DNA of 8,095 nucleotides. Source: UBA6912 sp041611095 (GTDB taxonomy: Bacteria > Actinomycetota > Acidimicrobiia > Spongiisociales > UBA5794). The notes under the pieces were generated by a model. That model was not told where the DNA came from. It worked only from the letters and a program-made list of their open reading frames with translations, and ran no database searches. The position numbers and the translations under genes are program-made. The stretch spans positions 1-8,095 of the forward strand of contig JBFINP010000095.1 of NCBI GenBank assembly GCA_041611095.1, read 5' to 3'. Positions 6,004 to 8,095 of this stretch are shown piece after piece (position 1 is the first letter of the stretch; each line of letters begins with the position of its first letter).

Positions 6004-7167
6004 ATGGAGATTGGCATGTCAGAAGCCGCCGTGGCGGAGCTAGCGGCTGTAGGTCGGCGTTCGAATCAGGTTGCGGTGTGGGTGTTGATCGTCCTTGCGA
6101 CGCTGGTGATGGTGTTGAGCACGCTCAACACGTGGTTGGAGCGGCAGTTGCTCGACACGGACTCCTGGGTGGACACCAGCGTGGCTCTGGTCGAGGACGA
6201 CGAGGTGCGCGAGGAGTTGTCGGTCCGGCTGGTCAATGCGCTGTATGAGAATGTCGATGTGGGGGCGGCGATCGACGAGCGGCTTCCCGAGCAGTTGAAG
6301 GGTCTCGGGGTACCTGCCGCCGGGTTGTTGCGTGACCCGCTGATTGGCACCGCGAACAGGATCCTGCAGACCAGGACGGTTCTGGCGTTGTGGTCGGAAG
6401 CCAATCGGGTAGCGCATGCGGCCGTTGTTGCTGTTTTCGAGGACGACGTTGGTGACAACCTCTCGACTTCGGGGGGCGTTGTCGTGATCGATCTCGGTGG
6501 TGTGGTCCGTCAGCTCGGTGAGCAGATCGGCCTCCCGCAGGGCGTGCTCGACGCTATCCCCGACGATGCTGGCGTGTTCGAGGTCGTCGATTCGGATCGG
6601 CTGGCGCAGGCGCAGAACAGTGTGAGGATCGTCAAGATCTTGAGCGTCGTGTTCTTCCTGCTGGTGGTGCTCGGCTACATCGGTGCGATCTACCTGGCCG
6701 GCAACTGGCGGCGTGAGGCCGTCCGCAACGTCGGTGTCGCCACTGCGCTGGGTGGCTTCGTCGTGCTGGTGGCGCTCCGCATCGCCATCACCATCATCGG
6801 GAGGGCACCCGATACCGAGGGAGCGCGTGCGGTCGCCGACTCGGTTCTGGTGATCGGCACGACGGTGCTGCGGCAGATGGCATGGTCGGAGATCCTGATC
6901 GGCCTGCTGATCGCCCTGGGGGCGTCGCTCATCGGTCCGGCCCGGTACGCCCAGTGGGTTCGTTCCCACGCCGCGGTGGCCTTCAAGCGCGCTCCCGTGG
7001 CAACGTGGATCCTCGTCGCCGTGGCGGTTCTGGCCGTGCTCGTGTGGTCACCTTTCACCGCCAGCGGCAACTGGCTGACGGTGCTCATCGTCCTTGGCCT
7101 CGTCCCCGTCGGGGTCGAGGCCCTCCGCAGGACGTCGCTCACTGAGCGCGGCACGGCGGGGAGGTGA
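6004..7167 (+). CDS. Six-helix integral membrane protein with a large N-terminal extracytoplasmic domain, function unknown
   Basis: 387 codons from ATG to TGA. A hydrophobic segment at residues ~22-41 follows a short cytoplasmic tail. A soluble, acidic region (~42-207) is then predicted outside the membrane; it begins with 'LDTDSWVDTSVALVEDDEVREEL', a pattern I associate with uncharacterised actinobacterial membrane proteins. Five more hydrophobic segments follow at ~208-231, 241-265, 294-311, 332-349 and 355-372, with a basic loop (NWRREAVRN) between the second and third and a basic C-terminal tail. No catalytic or transporter motif is visible. The start is ambiguous: ATG at 6004 has AAGGG seven bases upstream, and ATG at 6016 (383 aa) has GGAG six bases upstream. 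The divergent neighbour is the SnoaL-like gene. Confidence 0.85.
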   Translation: MEIGMSEAAVAELAAVGRRSNQVAVWVLIVLATLVMVLSTLNTWLERQLLDTDSWVDTSVALVEDDEVREELSVRLVNALYENVDVGAAIDERLPEQLKGLGVPAAGLLRDPLIGTANRILQTRTVLALWSEANRVAHAAVVAVFEDDVGDNLSTSGGVVVIDLGGVVRQLGEQIGLPQGVLDAIPDDAGVFEVVDSDRLAQAQNSVRIVKILSVVFFLLVVLGYIGAIYLAGNWRREAVRNVGVATALGGFVVLVALRIAITIIGRAPDTEGARAVADSVLVIGTTVLRQMAWSEILIGLLIALGASLIGPARYAQWVRSHAAVAFKRAPVATWILVAVAVLAVLVWSPFTASGNWLTVLIVLGLVPVGVEALRRTSLTERGTAGR

Positions 7168-7204
7168 GGCGCCGCGAACTTTGTGTGACGTACGCAGGGA
7201 TGCG

Positions 7205-7230
7205 GGGTTGACGATGTGTCGGCTCACGTT
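7205..7230 (+). promoter_or_regulatory. Weak candidate promoter upstream of the small ORF
   Basis: GGGTT (7205-7209), an 18-base spacer, then GTT (7228-7230). This layout loosely resembles stress-type alternative sigma factor promoters of actinobacteria (GGxxT-N18-GTT). It would give a very short leader ahead of the ribosome binding site at 7241. In GC-rich DNA such a loose match occurs easily by chance. Confidence 0.15.
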
Positions 7231-7240
7231 GGGACAGGAG

Positions 7241-7247
7241 AGAGGAG
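7241..7247 (+). promoter_or_regulatory. Ribosome binding site deciding the start of the 46-aa small ORF
   Basis: AGAGGAG lies seven bases before the ATG at 7255. Another ATG at 7250 is only two bases after the Shine-Dalgarno core and leads to a stop after 13 codons, so 7255 is the better start. Confidence 0.55.
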
Positions 7248-7254
7248 TCATGTT

Positions 7255-7395
7255 ATGGGCACGTACGAGACCGACAGGGACTATGACCTGATCATTTGCG
7301 GTGATGGACGGACGGGAGAAGGCGGACGAGTTCTTCGCTGTGGCGAAGTGCAGAAGGCCTTCGAGGAGGAGATCGGAGTGGTCGTCGCCGAGTAG
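7255..7395 (+). CDS. Small protein, 46 aa, unknown function
   Basis: ATG at 7255 to TAG at 7393-7395, preceded by AGAGGAG at optimal spacing. The peptide starts MGTYETDRDYDLIICGDG and ends EVQKAFEEEIGVVVAE. It is acidic, has two cysteines (residues 15 and 29), a Gly-rich centre (residues 16-25) and a helix-like acidic C-terminus. It has no hydrophobic segment long enough for a membrane helix. I do not recognise the family. The ribosome binding site, protein-like composition and position in an otherwise empty gap argue for a real gene; its shortness argues for caution. It starts 87 bases after the membrane-protein gene and is followed by a strong hairpin and the PH-domain gene on the same strand, so co-transcription is possible. 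Confidence 0.55.
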   Translation: MGTYETDRDYDLIICGDGRTGEGGRVLRCGEVQKAFEEEIGVVVAE

Positions 7396-7439
7396 CCGCG
7401 CCACGGCTCACCGACGCCGCAAACACGTGACGACACCGA

Positions 7440-7482
7440 CCCCGTGCCCGATGTGCGACGTTGACTCGCTTCGGGCACGGGG
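7440..7482 (+). terminator. Strong hairpin between the small ORF and the PH-domain gene (terminator or leader structure)
   Basis: CCCCGTGCCCGA (7440-7451) and TCGGGCACGGGG (7471-7482) are perfect 12-bp, GC-rich arms. The 19-base loop contains a further 4-bp stem (GCGA 7455-7458 with TCGC 7466-7469). No T-tract follows, as is often the case for actinobacterial terminators. It sits 44 bases after the small ORF stop and ends 13 bases before the ribosome binding site of the next gene. That leaves no room for a promoter after it, so the downstream gene must be transcribed through it. A leader or attenuator role, or an mRNA-processing role, is therefore as plausible as termination. Confidence 0.6.
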
Positions 7483-7506
7483 CTGTCATCAACACGGGAG
7501 GCAACC

Positions 7507-7923
7507 GTGGGTAAAGCACCGAAACAGAATCGCAAGGAACGGCGACAGCAGGCCCGCCATGCGAAAGCAGTGGCGCGGAACACCCTGTTCCCGGAAGAAG
7601 AGGTCGTGACAGCCGCCAGGCCATCTCGTCTCATCAACCTCCCCAAATACGTCATGACCCTCGGACTGTACGAGCTGTGGCGGAGACGCAATACCACCGT
7701 CGTCACCAACCAGCGGATCCTCTTCGGCAGCGGCATCTTCAACCGCAGCGAGCAGTCCATCCCGTTGAAGAACGTGATGGACGTCGCATTCCGGCGGCGA
7801 GGCCTCAACGCCTACGCCGAAGTCGCCGTCACCAAGCGCGGCAAGAACACCGTCATGATGGTGGGCCCGATGACCGACTCGGGGGCGAGGCGACTCGCCA
7901 GCGAAATCCTCCGCCGCACCTGA
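7507..7923 (+). CDS. PH-domain (bPH_2/YdbS-like) protein with basic N-terminal tail
   Basis: 138 codons from GTG (7507) to TGA; GGGAGG (7496-7501) is five bases upstream. Residues 1-25 are strongly basic ('KQNRKERRQQARHAK'). Residues ~53-135 match the bacterial PH-like fold of the bPH_2 type: 'LGLYELWRRRNTTVVTNQRILFGSG' is cut here to its key pattern T-N-Q-R-I near residues 67-71, then a turn 'GIFNRSEQSIPLKNVMDV' and strands ending with a helix 'SGARRLASEIL'. Bacterial PH domains of this sort are usually membrane-associated and uncharacterised. No transmembrane segment is evident, so membrane contact would have to come from the basic tail or a partner. The gene follows the hairpin at 7440-7482 and may be read with the small ORF upstream. 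Confidence 0.8.
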   Translation: MGKAPKQNRKERRQQARHAKAVARNTLFPEEEVVTAARPSRLINLPKYVMTLGLYELWRRRNTTVVTNQRILFGSGIFNRSEQSIPLKNVMDVAFRRRGLNAYAEVAVTKRGKNTVMMVGPMTDSGARRLASEILRRT

Positions 7924-8048
7924 ACACAGGACACTTCCCTCACCAAGGTGCCACGTCACCGCACCCCTCACGGGATCAGCGAAGCCAGGTCAACGGAGTC
8001 CTCTCCTCTTCTGGGGGCCTATGGGTATGCACAAGGGTTTCTGGCCGG

Positions 8049-8095
8049 TGGAGGTGACGGGATTTGAACCCGTGACCCCTTCGTTGCGAACGAAG
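8049..8095 (-). tRNA. tRNA-Ala(CGC), 3' portion; 5' half beyond the window
   Basis: The minus strand shows an anticodon arm with 5-bp stem (CTTCG/CGAAG) and loop TTCGCAA, giving anticodon CGC at 8086-8088. A 5-base variable region follows, then a T arm (ACGGG, loop TTCAAAT, CCCGT), the acceptor 3' strand CACCTCC and discriminator A at 8049. Position 70 is U, consistent with the alanine-specific G3-U70 pair if base 3 is G, but that base is outside the window. After the discriminator the DNA reads CCG, so the CCA tail is not fully encoded and would be added by nucleotidyltransferase. Confidence 0.93.

Noticed and set aside
5619..6248. 209-codon plus-strand frame across the divergent region
   Set aside because: It overlaps both the SnoaL-like gene and the start of the membrane protein, is Arg/Ser-rich and has no ribosome binding site or motif.
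6040..6969. 309-codon minus-strand frame opposite the membrane protein
   Set aside because: Antisense shadow; the plus strand has six clear hydrophobic segments and ribosome binding sites, the minus frame has only polar low-complexity sequence.
7489..7971. 160-codon minus-strand frame opposite the PH-domain gene
   Set aside because: Codon-aligned antisense shadow; the plus frame matches a known domain and has a strong ribosome binding site.

Overview
The window is high-GC DNA with strong third-position G/C bias, GTG starts alongside ATG, and little intergenic space. This fits an actinobacterium. The mix of calx-beta, cadherin-like and metallophosphatase modules in one giant secreted protein is reminiscent of Acidimicrobiia such as Ilumatobacter, but that placement is inference from style and not from a marker gene.

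The left two thirds (1-5248, minus strand) is a single open frame of at least 1,749 codons that runs off the left edge. It encodes a very large secreted modular protein. In N-to-C order it has a signal peptide, a ~180-residue beta-rich module, two calx-beta domains, a second copy of the beta-rich module, a PKD/Ig-like domain, a complete purple-acid-phosphatase-type metallophosphatase domain, another Ig-like domain, a beta-rich linker, an Asp-box (sialidase-like) propeller region, and the start of a cadherin-like/tandem-95 repeat. Long open frames on the plus strand across this region are antisense shadows in the same codon register.

Upstream on the same strand (5387-5896) is a SnoaL-like/ester-cyclase-type small protein with an odd Arg-rich N-terminus. 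A 107-bp divergent intergenic region follows, holding two perfect 8-bp inverted repeats. One of them is a compact 8-5-8 palindrome that looks like an operator.

The right third reads mainly plus. It has a six-helix membrane protein with a large N-terminal extracytoplasmic domain (6004-7167), a likely 46-residue small protein with an excellent ribosome binding site (7255-7395), a strong 12-bp-stem hairpin (7440-7482) and a basic PH-domain (bPH_2-like) protein (7507-7923). A minus-strand tRNA-Ala(CGC), with its 5' half beyond the window, closes the right edge. The 7924-8048 gap holds nothing I can name.

The genes do not form an obvious single pathway. The secreted phosphatase-like protein, the membrane protein and the PH protein are all envelope-linked or membrane-linked, which is the only common theme I see. 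No CRISPR array, transposase, integrase or phage gene is visible.
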